Shown here piece by piece: positions 54,081-64,000 of a stretch of 64,000 nt of DNA. Below the pieces are notes generated by a model that was given only the letters and a program-made list of their open reading frames with translations, was not told the origin of the DNA and did no database searches. Source of the DNA: VRUE01 sp963774405 (GTDB taxonomy: Bacteria; Actinomycetota; Thermoleophilia; Solirubrobacterales; 70-9); NCBI GenBank assembly GCA_963774405.1, contig CAVZEV010000012.1:1-64000 (forward strand), in the 5' to 3' direction. Every line of letters begins with the position of its first letter. Within the stretch, counting starts at the first letter, position 1. The position numbers and the translations under genes are program-made.

Positions 54081-55068
54081 GTGAGCAGCCCCGTGAAAGT
54101 CACCGTGACCGGTGCCGCCGGCCAGATCGGCTACGCACTCCTCTTCCGTATCGCCAGCGGTCAGATGCTCGGTCCCGATACGCCGGTGGAGCTGAGCCTG
54201 CTGGAGATCCCCGCCGCGGTCACCGCCGCCGAGGGAACCGCGATGGAGCTCGACGACTGCGCCTTCCCGCTGTTGAGGCGGATCGACATCTTCGATGATC
54301 CCAAGCAGGCCTTCGACGGCTGCAACGTCGGCCTGCTCGTCGGTGCCCGCCCGCGCGGGCCCGGGCATGGAGCGCTCCGACCTGCTCGAGGCCAACGGCG
54401 GCATCTTCAAGCCGCAGGGCGAAGCGATCGCCGCCGGCGCCGCCGATGACGTTCGCATCCTCGTCGTCGGCAACCCGGCCAACACCAACTGCCTGATCGC
54501 GATGTCAAACGCCGACGGTGTGCCGCGCGAGCGCTTCACCGCGATGATGCGACTGGACCACAACCGGGCGATCGCCCAGCTCGCCAACAAGCTCGGCAAG
54601 GGTGTCTCCGACGTGACCAACATGACGGTTTGGGGCAACCACTCGACCACGCAGTACCCGGACCTGGTCAACGCCAGGGTCAACGGCCAGAGCGCCTGGG
54701 ACGCGGTCGACGACGAGGCCTGGATCGCCGATGAGTTCATCCCGCGCGTGGCCAAGCGCGGCGCCGCGATCATCGAGGCGCGCGGCGCGTCCAGCGCCGC
54801 CTCGGCCGCCAACGCCGCGATCGACCACGTTCACGACTGGGTGCTCGGCACGCCGGAGGGCGACTGGGTCTCGATGGGCGTTCCCGCCGACGGCTCCTAC
54901 GGGGTCGAGGAGGGAATCGTCGCCGGCTTTCCCTGCGCCTGCAGTGGCGGCGAGTGGTCGATCGTCGAGGGCGTCGAGGTACCCGAGTTCTCACGCGGGC
55001 GGATCGACGCCAGCGCTGCCGAGCTGCGCGAGGAGCGCGACGCGGTCAGCGGGCTCGGCCTGATCTAA
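54081..55068 (+). CDS. mdh: malate dehydrogenase (one frameshift)
   Basis: About 328 aa, from GTG 54081. NAD-binding GAAGQIGYALLFRIASG, the active-site mobile loop arginines in LVGARPRGPGMERSDLL, MRLDHNRAIAQLA, and the catalytic histidine in MTVWGNHSTTQYPD are present. One extra G near 54358 in CCCGGG shifts the frame; correction joins GARPRGPG to MERSDLLEAN. The clean correction in a core TCA enzyme argues for an assembly error. It is followed by a strong terminator. Confidence 0.93.
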
Positions 55069-55086
55069 AGAGAGTCACCAAATGAA

Positions 55087-55114
55087 AAAGCCGGCCCCAC
55101 TCGGGGCCGGCTTT
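55087..55114. terminator. bidirectional intrinsic terminator after mdh
   Basis: AAAGCCGGCCCC and GGGGCCGGCTTT form a perfect 12-base stem with an ACTC loop; A and T runs on either side make it suitable for both the icd-mdh transcript and the convergent AT-hook gene. Confidence 0.9.
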
Positions 55115-55134
55115 GTTCAGCAAAGCGCGAAGTC

Positions 55135-55554
55135 TCAGGCGCTTTTACCGGGGTGGTACTCGCGTCCCTTCTTGGTGACGCGCCCTTCTTTCTCCATTTC
55201 GCCGAGAACCCGGTACAGGTAGTTCGGTTTGATTTTCATCGTTTTGGCGATCTCCGAGGCGGAGATACCGGGGTTCTGCTCGACCAGGGCGACTGCCTGA
55301 TCGGCACGGGTGCCGCCGCGGCGACGACGACGGCGTTTGCGCGGAGCGGTGGTCGTGCTTCCGGCCGCCGTGGCGTTTTTGCGAGGGCGACCTGGGCCGC
55401 GACCGGAGCCGGGGGGGCGACCGGGACGGCGGGTGATAGTGCCACCAAGCTCGGCCAGTGCACGCTCGAGGCGCTTGCGCTCCTCGTCGAGCTCCGCGAG
55501 CCTCTTCTTGACCAGGTCAAGTGCCTCGTCGAGTACGTTGCTGGTGCTGGGCAT
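55135..55554 (-). CDS. AT-hook and winged-helix DNA-binding protein, candidate nucleoid protein
   Basis: 139 aa in three parts. Residues ~5-37 form a coiled coil (LDEALDLVKKRLAELDEERK). Residues ~38-80 are a basic linker with GRP cores (RRPGRPPGSGRGPGRPRK; RKRRRRRRGG). Residues ~82-139 form a winged helix (ALVEQNPGISASEIAKTMKI, YLYRVLGEMEKEGRVTKKG). This pairing of dimerisation, minor-groove and specific binding modules recalls actinobacterial nucleoid-associated regulators, though I do not know an exact match. Its promoter region holds nested palindromes. Confidence 0.75.
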   Translation of the reverse strand: MPSTSNVLDEALDLVKKRLAELDEERKRLERALAELGGTITRRPGRPPGSGRGPGRPRKNATAAGSTTTAPRKRRRRRRGGTRADQAVALVEQNPGISASEIAKTMKIKPNYLYRVLGEMEKEGRVTKKGREYHPGKSA

Positions 55555-55615
55555 TTCCTTCCTTTCATCCCGTGAGCTCTGTGCCTCCCGGGTCGTCAGC
55601 TGCTCCGGAGTGTGG

Positions 55616-55670
55616 CAGAGTGACAGTGACAGTGACTATTCGTATAGTCAAATTCGCCACTGTCACTCTG
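55616..55670. promoter_or_regulatory. nested palindromes upstream of the AT-hook gene
   Basis: An outer dyad, CAGAGTGACAGTG (55616-55628) with CACTGTCACTCTG (55658-55670), encloses an inner one, TGACTAT (55633-55639) with ATAGTCA (55644-55650). GTGACA is also directly repeated. The AT-rich centre may be the promoter, with the dyads as operators, possibly autoregulatory. Nothing else is seen in the 55555-55823 gap. Confidence 0.65.
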
Positions 55671-55823
55671 GCCATTTGGATGAAGCTACCCCGCCAGTGA
55701 CGTTTTCAAGCAGTGCTCAGGGCGGGAAACCGTCGCGTACCGAAACAGTGGGATGCCGGGTTAACGCGCGAGGCTCCGCAATGCACCAAAAATGCGCCGC
55801 AATCGCCCTGTGAGCCCGGCGGC

Positions 55824-56450
55824 CTAACGGTTGCGCTTGCGCGGCAGGGTGCGGAAGACCGCGTCCCAGAGTGGCGAGGAGACGCCGAAGCCGAAGCGGT
55901 GGTCCTGGAAGTGGTGGCGCATGTGCTGCTCACGCAGCCGCTTGCCGAAGTCCGACTTGGGCACGAAGTGGTGCACGTAGTAGTGCGTGTAGTCGTAGAA
56001 GAGGTAGCCGAGGATGAAGCCGGCGAAGAGCGGGTAGGCGGCAGGTGTGCCGAAGACCAGGGTGAAGGCGAAGTAGAAGAGCACCGCCAGCGGGATCGCC
56101 ACGGCGGGAGGCATGACCAGGCGCAGCTTGTCGTTGGGGTGGTCGTGGTGGATGCCGTGGATGATGAAGTGCATGCGCCGGCCGAAGGCGTTGTCGGGCT
56201 GCCAGTGGAAGACCAGCCGGTGCAGCCAGTACTCGGTCAGGGTCCAGATGCCGATCCCGGCGAGGCTGAGCAGGAGCAGCTGCCAGGCGGCGTAGCCGTG
56301 ACTGGCCCCGAGCCACTCGCCGGCGATCACCACGGGCACGAAGACGATCGCCGGGACCGCGGGGTGCACCCGCGAGAAGAAGTTGAGGAAGTCGCTCTCG
56401 AATAGCTGCGGCGAGGCGGCGAGCTTGTCGGTCCTGCGGGAAGACTCCAT
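55824..56450 (-). CDS. fatty acid hydroxylase / sterol desaturase family membrane enzyme
   Basis: About 208 aa from ATG 56450. Four membrane helices carry the di-iron histidine clusters of the family: EYWLHRLVFHWQ, HGIHHDHPNDK, THYYVHHFVP and EQHMRHHFQDHRFGFG. The small size and pattern match FA2H/Scs7-like 2-hydroxylases without the cytochrome b5 domain. It probably modifies a membrane lipid. It stands alone, divergent from the small Cys protein gene. Confidence 0.88.
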   Translation of the reverse strand: MESSRRTDKLAASPQLFESDFLNFFSRVHPAVPAIVFVPVVIAGEWLGASHGYAAWQLLLLSLAGIGIWTLTEYWLHRLVFHWQPDNAFGRRMHFIIHGIHHDHPNDKLRLVMPPAVAIPLAVLFYFAFTLVFGTPAAYPLFAGFILGYLFYDYTHYYVHHFVPKSDFGKRLREQHMRHHFQDHRFGFGVSSPLWDAVFRTLPRKRNR

Positions 56451-56587
56451 CCAGGGCCGAATGGTAGCGGCGCCGGTCGCCGGCGCCCGCAAGACGCGGG
56501 GAACTTGTGACGAGACTGTGTCAAGAACGTTGCGCTTTGCGGAATTGAGACTCGCGAAAGCGTCACGGCGATGGCAGTATCGCCGCC

Positions 56588-56782
56588 GTGCCGCGCAAGC
56601 CCAAACCGCCGACCTGCGACGACTGTTACTTCCGCAAGAACCTGCTCTGCGCGCTCGAGCTCGACGAGCCCTGCACGACCTTCAGGCCGAATCGACCAGA
56701 GGGCCTGGTGCCCCCGAAGCAGCCCGTGCTGCTGATGAGGCCGCCTCGGTGGGCGCCCCGGACACAAGCTCAGACCGCCTGA
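56588..56782 (+). CDS. small four-cysteine protein
   Basis: 64 aa from GTG 56588, seven bases after CAGTAT, so possibly leaderless. The cysteines are in CDDCYFRKNLLCALELDEPC, spaced like a small metal-binding module. The rest is Pro/Arg-rich. I do not recognise the family, but the clean start and cysteine pattern support a real gene. Confidence 0.55.
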   Translation: MPRKPKPPTCDDCYFRKNLLCALELDEPCTTFRPNRPEGLVPPKQPVLLMRPPRWAPRTQAQTA

Positions 56783-56795
56783 GCGCGGCGGGTGC

Positions 56796-56872
56796 TGTCG
56801 CCGAATCGGGGCCCACCACCCTGCGGTAGCTAAAGCTTCCTCGGGTGGTACCCCCATTCGGCGCCACCCCCC
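56796..56872 (+). repeat. ~80-bp hairpin element, copy 2 (intergenic)
   Basis: The outer stem has GTCGCCGAATCGGGG (from 56797) against CCCCCATTCGGCGCC (to 56865). The inner stem is ACCACCC against GGGTGGT, and the core GCGGTAGCTAAAGCTTCC is identical to that in dnaX. Here it lies just before the promoter of the Hsp20 gene. Confidence 0.8.
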
Positions 56873-56905
56873 GCGAGCAGCCGGGCTGGCTAATGTTCTG
56901 ACCCG

Positions 56906-57301
56906 ATGCCGGAGCGGGGCCTATATGCGTGGGCGCGGACTACTTACGTCTCGCGCAGGAGCAGGGGATTTACTCCCAACGTGGACGTCTACTACTGCGG
57001 CGACCCGCAGCGGGCCGTGGTCAAGGTCGATCTTGCCGGGGTCGAGCTCGACGAGGTCGGGATCGAGGTGGGGACTCGGCAGCTGGCGATCGTCGGCGAG
57101 CGGCAGGTGCAGGAGACCGAAGGGCGGGTCTACCAGCAGGTCGAGATTCCCTCGGGACCGTTCCGCCGCGTGGTCGAGCTGCAGGTGGACGTCGACGCCG
57201 AGCGGGCCACGGCGACCTATGAAGACGGGGTGCTGCGGATCGAGCTGCCGCTGCGCGATCCGTCCGAGACGACCCGCCGGATCCCGATCGGGAGGGACTA
57301 G
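56906..57301 (+). CDS. Hsp20/alpha-crystallin small heat-shock protein
   Basis: 131 aa. The alpha-crystallin domain is clear: VDVYYCGDPQRAVVKVDLAG, QLAIVGERQVQE, IPSGPFRRVVELQVDVDAER and the closing YEDGVLRIELPL. ATG 56906 is nine bases after TAATGT, so a leaderless start is likely. A chaperone holding unfolded proteins next to lon (25 bases downstream) suggests a small proteostasis operon. Confidence 0.92.
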   Translation: MPERGLYAWARTTYVSRRSRGFTPNVDVYYCGDPQRAVVKVDLAGVELDEVGIEVGTRQLAIVGERQVQETEGRVYQQVEIPSGPFRRVVELQVDVDAERATATYEDGVLRIELPLRDPSETTRRIPIGRD

Positions 57302-57326
57302 TGCCGAGCGGTAGGAGGCGGCACTG

Positions 57327-59708
<2,382 letters not shown>

Positions 59709-59713
59709 CTGCG

Positions 59714-61264
59714 ATGGAGGCCGCCGGGGCGCTGCGCAGAGGCAGCATTTCGACCTATCTGGAATCGATCGCCGGGCTGGTGCGCTCGCGCTCGCGCGCC
59801 TTCTGGATCGTCGCCGGCCTCACCGTCCTCGCCGCGCTGCTGCGCTTCGCCACCCTCGGGGTGCAGAGCTACCACCACGACGAGATCGTCACCGCCAGTC
59901 GCATCCTCCGCGACGGCTTCTGGCACGCGATGGACGCGGTCGGCTTCAGCGAGTCGGCTCCGCCGCTCTACTACGCCGTCGCCTGGCTCTGGACGCAGTT
60001 CACCGGGACCGGCGAGTTCGGCCTGCGCTCGGTCTCGGCCGTCGCCGGGATCGCCACTGTGCCCGTCGCCTACCTGTTCGGCGCCGAGCTGAGCAGCCGC
60101 CGCGCCGGGATCGTCGCCGCCGCCCTGGTCGCGGTCAACCCGATGCTGCTCTGGTACTCCCAGGAGGCCCGTGCCTACGCCCTCTTCGTCCTGCTCACGG
60201 CGCTCTCGCTGCTCTACTTCGCGCGGGCCCTGGAGCGCGGGCGCCGACGCGACTCGATCGCCTGGGGGATCGCCTCGGCGCTCGCCCTCGCCACCCACTA
60301 CTTCGCCGCCTTCCCGATCGCCGCCGAGGCGCTCTGGCTGCTGCGCCGTCGCGGCAGGGAAACGGGCGGCGCCTTTCCCGGGGCCTGGATCATTCTGGGC
60401 GCTGGCCTGCTGCTGTCGCCGCTGCTGCTGCACCAGATGTCGTTCTCCCACGCCGAATGGATCGCCAACTTCACCCTCGGCCACCGGCTCGCCGAAACCG
60501 GCACCAGCTTCGCCCTGGGGGAGACCGGCGACATCATCGCCGAGCCGACCCACCCGCTGCTGGCGCTCGCCCCCGCCCTGATCGTCGCCGCCGGCCTCGC
60601 CCTGGTGCTCCTGCGCGGCGAGCGGCGGGAGCGCCGCGCGGCGGCGATTCCGCTGCTGGTCGCGGCGACGACGATCTGCGTGCCGGTGGCGCTGGCGCTG
60701 CTCGCCGCGAGCAAGGACTACGTGCTCGCCCGCAACCTGCTCCCCGCCCTCGTGCCGCTGCTGGCGGCGGTCGCGATCGGCCTCAGCCTGCGCCGGGCAC
60801 GGCGCACCGGCGCGGTCCTCGCCGCGCTGCTGGTCGCCTACTCGCTCGCCTTCTCGGTCTGGGCCTCGGTCTCGCCCGCCCTGCAGCGGCCCGACTGGCA
60901 CGCGGTGGCGAGGGCGCTGGGCGAACCGACGACGCCGCGGGCGATGGTCACCTGGACGATCGGCGAGGCGCCGCTGCGCTACTACCTCTCGACCGGCTCG
61001 GTCCAGGTGACCGCCGACGAAGGCTTCCGCTGGTGGGTGGGCGAGGTCGATTTCATCTCCGAGGGCCCGGCGCCCGCGCCGCCCGCCCGCCTGGTCGGCC
61101 CCGGCCTGCGCGAAACCGGCTATGAGCGCGTCGGCAGGCTCTACATAAGGCGCTTCGCCACACCCGGCCCGGAGCTGGTGCCGCTGCGCGTGGCCAGGGT
61201 GCGCCGCGCCGGGCTTGGCTTTCGCTCCAACGGGGTACTTCTGGACGGAATCAGCCCGGGGTGA
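59714..61264 (+). CDS. polytopic glycosyltransferase, GT39/ArnT-like
   Basis: 516 aa from ATG 59714. An N-terminal helix is followed by the acidic loop SYHHDEIVTASRILRDG, the catalytic-type Asp-Glu of GT-C enzymes, then SAPPLYYAVAWLW and LLWYSQEARAYALFVLL, conserved in GT39-like dolichyl-phosphate-mannose and arabinose transferases. About eleven membrane helices follow, with a soluble C-terminus. It starts five bases after the lon stop, an odd partner for a protease. Confidence 0.82.
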   Translation: MEAAGALRRGSISTYLESIAGLVRSRSRAFWIVAGLTVLAALLRFATLGVQSYHHDEIVTASRILRDGFWHAMDAVGFSESAPPLYYAVAWLWTQFTGTGEFGLRSVSAVAGIATVPVAYLFGAELSSRRAGIVAAALVAVNPMLLWYSQEARAYALFVLLTALSLLYFARALERGRRRDSIAWGIASALALATHYFAAFPIAAEALWLLRRRGRETGGAFPGAWIILGAGLLLSPLLLHQMSFSHAEWIANFTLGHRLAETGTSFALGETGDIIAEPTHPLLALAPALIVAAGLALVLLRGERRERRAAAIPLLVAATTICVPVALALLAASKDYVLARNLLPALVPLLAAVAIGLSLRRARRTGAVLAALLVAYSLAFSVWASVSPALQRPDWHAVARALGEPTTPRAMVTWTIGEAPLRYYLSTGSVQVTADEGFRWWVGEVDFISEGPAPAPPARLVGPGLRETGYERVGRLYIRRFATPGPELVPLRVARVRRAGLGFRSNGVLLDGISPG

Positions 61265-61323
61265 CGCCGTTCAATCGATGCGAGTTATCCTGAGTGCCCC
61301 GGAGAATCCAGCGAGGAGATGGC

Positions 61324-61749
61324 ATGAGCAAGACGAAGGCGACCCAGGCCGCCGATCTTTACGCAACCGCACGCGAGAACCCCTACGTGGAGCGGCTGAT
61401 CGAGGACGAAGAGCTGCGCGACAGCCTGAAGAAGGCTTTCGAAGCGGCGAAGGGCGCCTACGGCCGCGCGACCAGCAACGGCAGCGCCGTCAAGGCGGTC
61501 ACCGGCGACAAGAAGGTGCAGCGCGACCTCAAGGTCGCGGCGGAGAACCTGCGCGACGCTTCGGAGGCGTTCCGGGCGCCGAAGAAGCGCAAGAAGAGCA
61601 AGCTCGGCCGCATCATCCTGCTCGGCTTGGTCGGCGCCGCCGTCGCCCTGATCCTCAGCGAGGACGCGCGCAGGACCGTGCTCGACGCCCTCTTCGGCGC
61701 CGAGGAGGAGTTTGAGTACACCAGCACGACTTCCATCAACGGGGCCTGA
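61324..61749 (+). CDS. single-pass membrane protein of unknown function
   Basis: 141 aa with GAGGAGATGGC before ATG 61324. The N-terminal ~90 residues are charged and helical (YVERLIEDEELRDSLKKAF; VQRDLKVAAENLRDASEAF). A membrane helix follows (LGRIILLGLVGAAVALIL) and a short acidic tail. I recall similar sequences only as unnamed actinobacterial proteins. It is followed by a GC-rich inverted repeat. Confidence 0.7.
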   Translation: MSKTKATQAADLYATARENPYVERLIEDEELRDSLKKAFEAAKGAYGRATSNGSAVKAVTGDKKVQRDLKVAAENLRDASEAFRAPKKRKKSKLGRIILLGLVGAAVALILSEDARRTVLDALFGAEEEFEYTSTTSINGA

Positions 61750-61757
61750 TTTGGCAT

Positions 61758-61781
61758 CGCGGCGGGTGATCGCCCGCCGCG
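61758..61781. repeat. 9-bp GC-rich inverted repeat upstream of tetR
   Basis: CGCGGCGGG (61758-61766) pairs with CCCGCCGCG (61773-61781), just before the TAAACT box (61787-61792) of the TetR gene. It may be the terminator of the previous gene or a TetR operator covering the -35 region. Confidence 0.5.
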
Positions 61782-61798
61782 GTCCATAAACTGGGTTC

Positions 61799-62407
61799 AT
61801 GGAGGCGGCGACCAAGGAGCGGGAGCTCAGCGGCGAGAAGGCCCAGCGCATCGTCGATGCGATGCGGGTCTCGGTCGCCAAGCGGGGGGCGGCGGGGTCG
61901 ACCTTCGAGCACGTTGCCCGCGAGGCGGGGGTGAGCCGCGGCCTGCTCCACTACTACTTCGGGACCAAGGAGCGGCTGCTGGTCGAGGTCGTTCGCCGCG
62001 ACGCCGAGATCCGCGTCGCCCGGCTCGACGAGCCGCTGGCCAAAGCGGAGACGGTCGACGACGTCGTCGACGTGCTGCTCGCCAGCCTCACCGACCTGAT
62101 CGAGAACGAACCGACCTTCTTCCTGCTCCTCTACGAGCTCTTCAGCGCCGGCCGGCGCAACCCCGAGATCCAGCGCGAGGTCGGCCAGCTCTTCGAGCGC
62201 ACCCGCTCCCACGTCGCCGAGGTGCTGCGGGCCAAGGAACGCGAGGGCGTGCTGAAGCTCCGCCACGACGCCGAGGAGATCGTCTCCTACCTCTTCGCGA
62301 TCGCCGACGGCTTTGCCCTGCAGGCGCTCTCCGACACCGAGCGCGACATCAGCGGTGGCCTCGCCGTCGCCGCGGCCTCGGGCCGCTACCTGCTGGTCTC
62401 CGAGTAG
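61799..62407 (+). CDS. TetR-family transcriptional regulator
   Basis: 202 aa. The N-terminal helix-turn-helix is typical (IVDAMRVSVAKRGAAGSTFEH, VAREAGVSRGLLHYYFGTKERLL). The C-terminal ligand-binding domain is helical, with LLYELFSAGRRNPEI. ATG 61799 lies six bases after TAAACT, so probably leaderless. The MMPL exporter gene begins 76 bases downstream in the same direction; a drug- or lipid-responsive tetR-exporter pair is likely. Confidence 0.92.
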   Translation: MEAATKERELSGEKAQRIVDAMRVSVAKRGAAGSTFEHVAREAGVSRGLLHYYFGTKERLLVEVVRRDAEIRVARLDEPLAKAETVDDVVDVLLASLTDLIENEPTFFLLLYELFSAGRRNPEIQREVGQLFERTRSHVAEVLRAKEREGVLKLRHDAEEIVSYLFAIADGFALQALSDTERDISGGLAVAAASGRYLLVSE

Positions 62408-62469
62408 CCACCGCGGAAACCGTTTGGAGTGACCGGTCGCACAGACGGGCGCTCGCGCATCCGAAAGGC

Positions 62470-62483
62470 TGGCTGTCCAGCCA
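62470..62483. promoter_or_regulatory. short dyad at the MMPL start, candidate TetR operator
   Basis: TGGCTG-TC-CAGCCA ends directly before ATG 62484, and GGCTGG/CCAGCC overlaps it at 62467-62482. It could be a repressor site or an RNA hairpin at the start of the exporter gene. Confidence 0.4.
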
Positions 62484-64000
62484 ATGCGTGACTTCATGGT
62501 CAGACTCGCGGGATTCCTGGGGCGCCGACGCCGCTGGGTCCTGGCGGCTTGGATCGTGGTCGTCGCCGTCGCGCTGCCGATCGCCTCGCACCAGACCGAC
62601 CATCTGACCGGAGGCGGCTTCGACGTTCCCGGCACGCAGTCGAAGGCGGTCAGCGACTCGCTCCAGCACGACTTCGCCGCCAAGACCGGGGGGATCGCGG
62701 TGCTGCTGCAGGCTGAAGACGGCGCCGGGCGCGCTGCTCGCGCGGCAGCGGTCGAGCGGGTGCGCCACGCGGTTGCCGGCCCGGGCCAGGTGACCCTGCC
62801 GCCGGCCACGGCCCGTCGCGCCGAGTTCGCGCTGCAGCGGAGCGGGACGGCGATGCTGCCGCTGCACAGCGAACAGTCCTCCGACCGCCAGATCGACTCG
62901 GCCGCGAAGCTGCGCGAAGAGCTCGATCCCGGCAGCGCCGTCAACGGCGTCACCACCTATATGGCCGGGCAGCCGACGATCTGGGCCGGGATGCAGGAGC
63001 TCTCGAAGAAGGACCTGGCGAAAGCCGAGGCGGGCGGCTTCCCGATCGTCGCGATCATCCTGCTCGTCGTCTTCGGCTCGCTCGCCGCCGCGGCGCTGCC
63101 GCTGGTGCTCGGCTTCGTCAGCGTGATGGTCACCGGGGCACTGATCTACTTCATCTCGCTGCAGATCGAGACCTCGGTTTTCGTCACCAACATGGCCTCG
63201 ATGATCGGGATCGGCGTGGCGATCGACTACTCACTCTTCATCCTCGCCCGCTACCGCGAGGAGCGCGCCCGCGGCCGCGAGCCGGAGGCGGCGCGGGCCG
63301 AGGCGCTCTCGACCTCTGGCCTGGCGGTGGCTTTCTCCGGCCTCGCGGTGATCGTCTCGCTGGCCGGCCTCTGGATGGTCGACAACCAGGCGCTGCGCTC
63401 GATGGCGCTGGGGGCGATGACCGTGGTCGCGGTCTCGATCCTGACCGCGACGACGCTGCTGCCGGCGCTGATCGCGATGCTCGGCGACCGCGTGCTGCCG
63501 GGCGGGATCGTCGCCAAGGCGCTCGGCTTCTTCAAGCGCGGCGGCGAGCGCCCGGACCGCGAGGCCTTCTGGGTCCGTTGGACCGCCCGGGTGATGGCGC
63601 ATCCGTGGCGGGCGGTGATCGGGGTCTCGGCCGTGCTGCTGACCCTGGCGATCCCGCTGCTCTCGATCCAGACCGGGACCCAGGCGCTGACCCAGTTCCC
63701 GAAGAGCAGCGACGTGCGGGTCGGCAACGAACTCGCCTCCAAGCAGCTCGGCGGTGGCACCGACCCGGTGCTGATGGTGGCCTCCTTCGACAGCGCTGCC
63801 CAGGCTCGCGCGGATCGCGCGGCGATCGCCGGCTTCGCCCGCACGATCGACTCGACCCCCGGCGTCAGCGCCGTGGCGCCTCCCGACTTCTCCGGCTCGA
63901 GCGTCCTGATCCAGGCCACGCCGAGCACGCCCAGCGAGTCCGACGCGACGATCGCCCTGGTCGAACGGCTGCGCGACAGCGTCGTCCCGGCCACCGCGCT
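62484..64000 (+). CDS. MMPL/RND-family exporter (C-terminal part beyond window)
   Basis: Open to the window end, 505 codons seen. An N-terminal membrane helix (WVLAAWIVVVAVALPIAS) precedes an exported domain. A five-helix bundle follows with GIGVAIDYSLFILARYREERARG, the proton-relay Asp-Tyr of MmpL proteins, and LSTSGLAVAFSGLAVIVSLAG. The second exported domain begins (TGTQALTQFPKSSDVRVGNE) before the edge. No frameshift is seen, in contrast to the MMPL gene at 34028. The TetR gene upstream is the likely regulator. Confidence 0.9.
   Translation, partial: MRDFMVRLAGFLGRRRRWVLAAWIVVVAVALPIASHQTDHLTGGGFDVPGTQSKAVSDSLQHDFAAKTGGIAVLLQAEDGAGRAARAAAVERVRHAVAGPGQVTLPPATARRAEFALQRSGTAMLPLHSEQSSDRQIDSAAKLREELDPGSAVNGVTTYMAGQPTIWAGMQELSKKDLAKAEAGGFPIVAIILLVVFGSLAAAALPLVLGFVSVMVTGALIYFISLQIETSVFVTNMASMIGIGVAIDYSLFILARYREERARGREPEAARAEALSTSGLAVAFSGLAVIVSLAGLWMVDNQALRSMALGAMTVVAVSILTATTLLPALIAMLGDRVLPGGIVAKALGFFKRGGERPDREAFWVRWTARVMAHPWRAVIGVSAVLLTLAIPLLSIQTGTQALTQFPKSSDVRVGNELASKQLGGGTDPVLMVASFDSAAQARADRAAIAGFARTIDSTPGVSAVAPPDFSGSSVLIQATPSTPSESDATIALVERLRDSVVPATA

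Noticed and set aside
55087..55114. Mobile palindrome after mdh
   Set aside because: The 12-base stem, tetraloop and flanking A/T runs make an ordinary bidirectional terminator.

Overview
The window is about 64 kb of very GC-rich DNA with an actinobacterial gene repertoire. Many genes start at GTG, several promoters look leaderless, and there is a eukaryote-like NADP isocitrate dehydrogenase, Lon plus FtsH, an Hsp20 and a large set of secreted propeller-type surface proteins. The best guess is a Thermoleophilia / Solirubrobacterales-like actinobacterium. This is inferred from gene style only: I found no rRNA, tRNA, CRISPR array or insertion sequence.

Layout. 1-5 kb: ABC ATPase fragment, CASTOR/POLLUX-like channel, acetolactate decarboxylase, two membrane proteins. 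5-9.6 kb: dnaX-ybaB-recR, a degenerate GGDEF protein and a MerR-type regulator. 9.6-10.9 kb: an AAA/DUF4143 ATPase behind 22-bp tandem operators. 11-34 kb: a phosphate (Pho) supercluster. It holds a PHO-box-like array, a large PstS with a surface tail, an FtsH, two propeller proteins (one carrying a dead phosphoesterase-like domain), an orphan PhoB-type winged helix, two more secreted proteins, a second PHO-box-like array and pstS-pstC-pstA-pstB, followed by a lipoprotein, two zinc-ribbon proteins and two exported proteins. 34-39 kb: PadR-MMPL operon with a palindromic operator, a second type of AAA ATPase, and a broken GAF/HD-GYP gene. 39-44 kb: lysC-asd, a second DUF4143 ATPase with its own 22-bp operators, and a Na+/H+ antiporter. 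44.5-55 kb: succinate dehydrogenase with a CCG-domain (SdhE-type) anchor, M28 peptidase, site-2 protease, AidB-like acyl-CoA dehydrogenase, icd and mdh. 55-64 kb: AT-hook/winged-helix DNA-binding protein, fatty-acid-hydroxylase-like enzyme, Hsp20, Lon, a GT39-like membrane protein, TetR and an MMPL exporter running off the end.

The most unusual content is non-coding. Three families of dispersed hairpin elements each occur twice: an identical 53-bp palindrome; a 49-bp hairpin whose 3' arm contains the Shine-Dalgarno of recR and of pstA; and an ~80-bp hairpin that is intergenic once and lies in frame inside dnaX once. Two paralogous DUF4143 ATPases each sit behind three 22-bp-spaced palindromes that share a GGAAWTTCC core but differ outside it.

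Caution: about 28 apparent single-base frameshifts interrupt otherwise good genes, including sdhB and mdh. Most look like assembly indels, so these genes are annotated as reconstructed spans.
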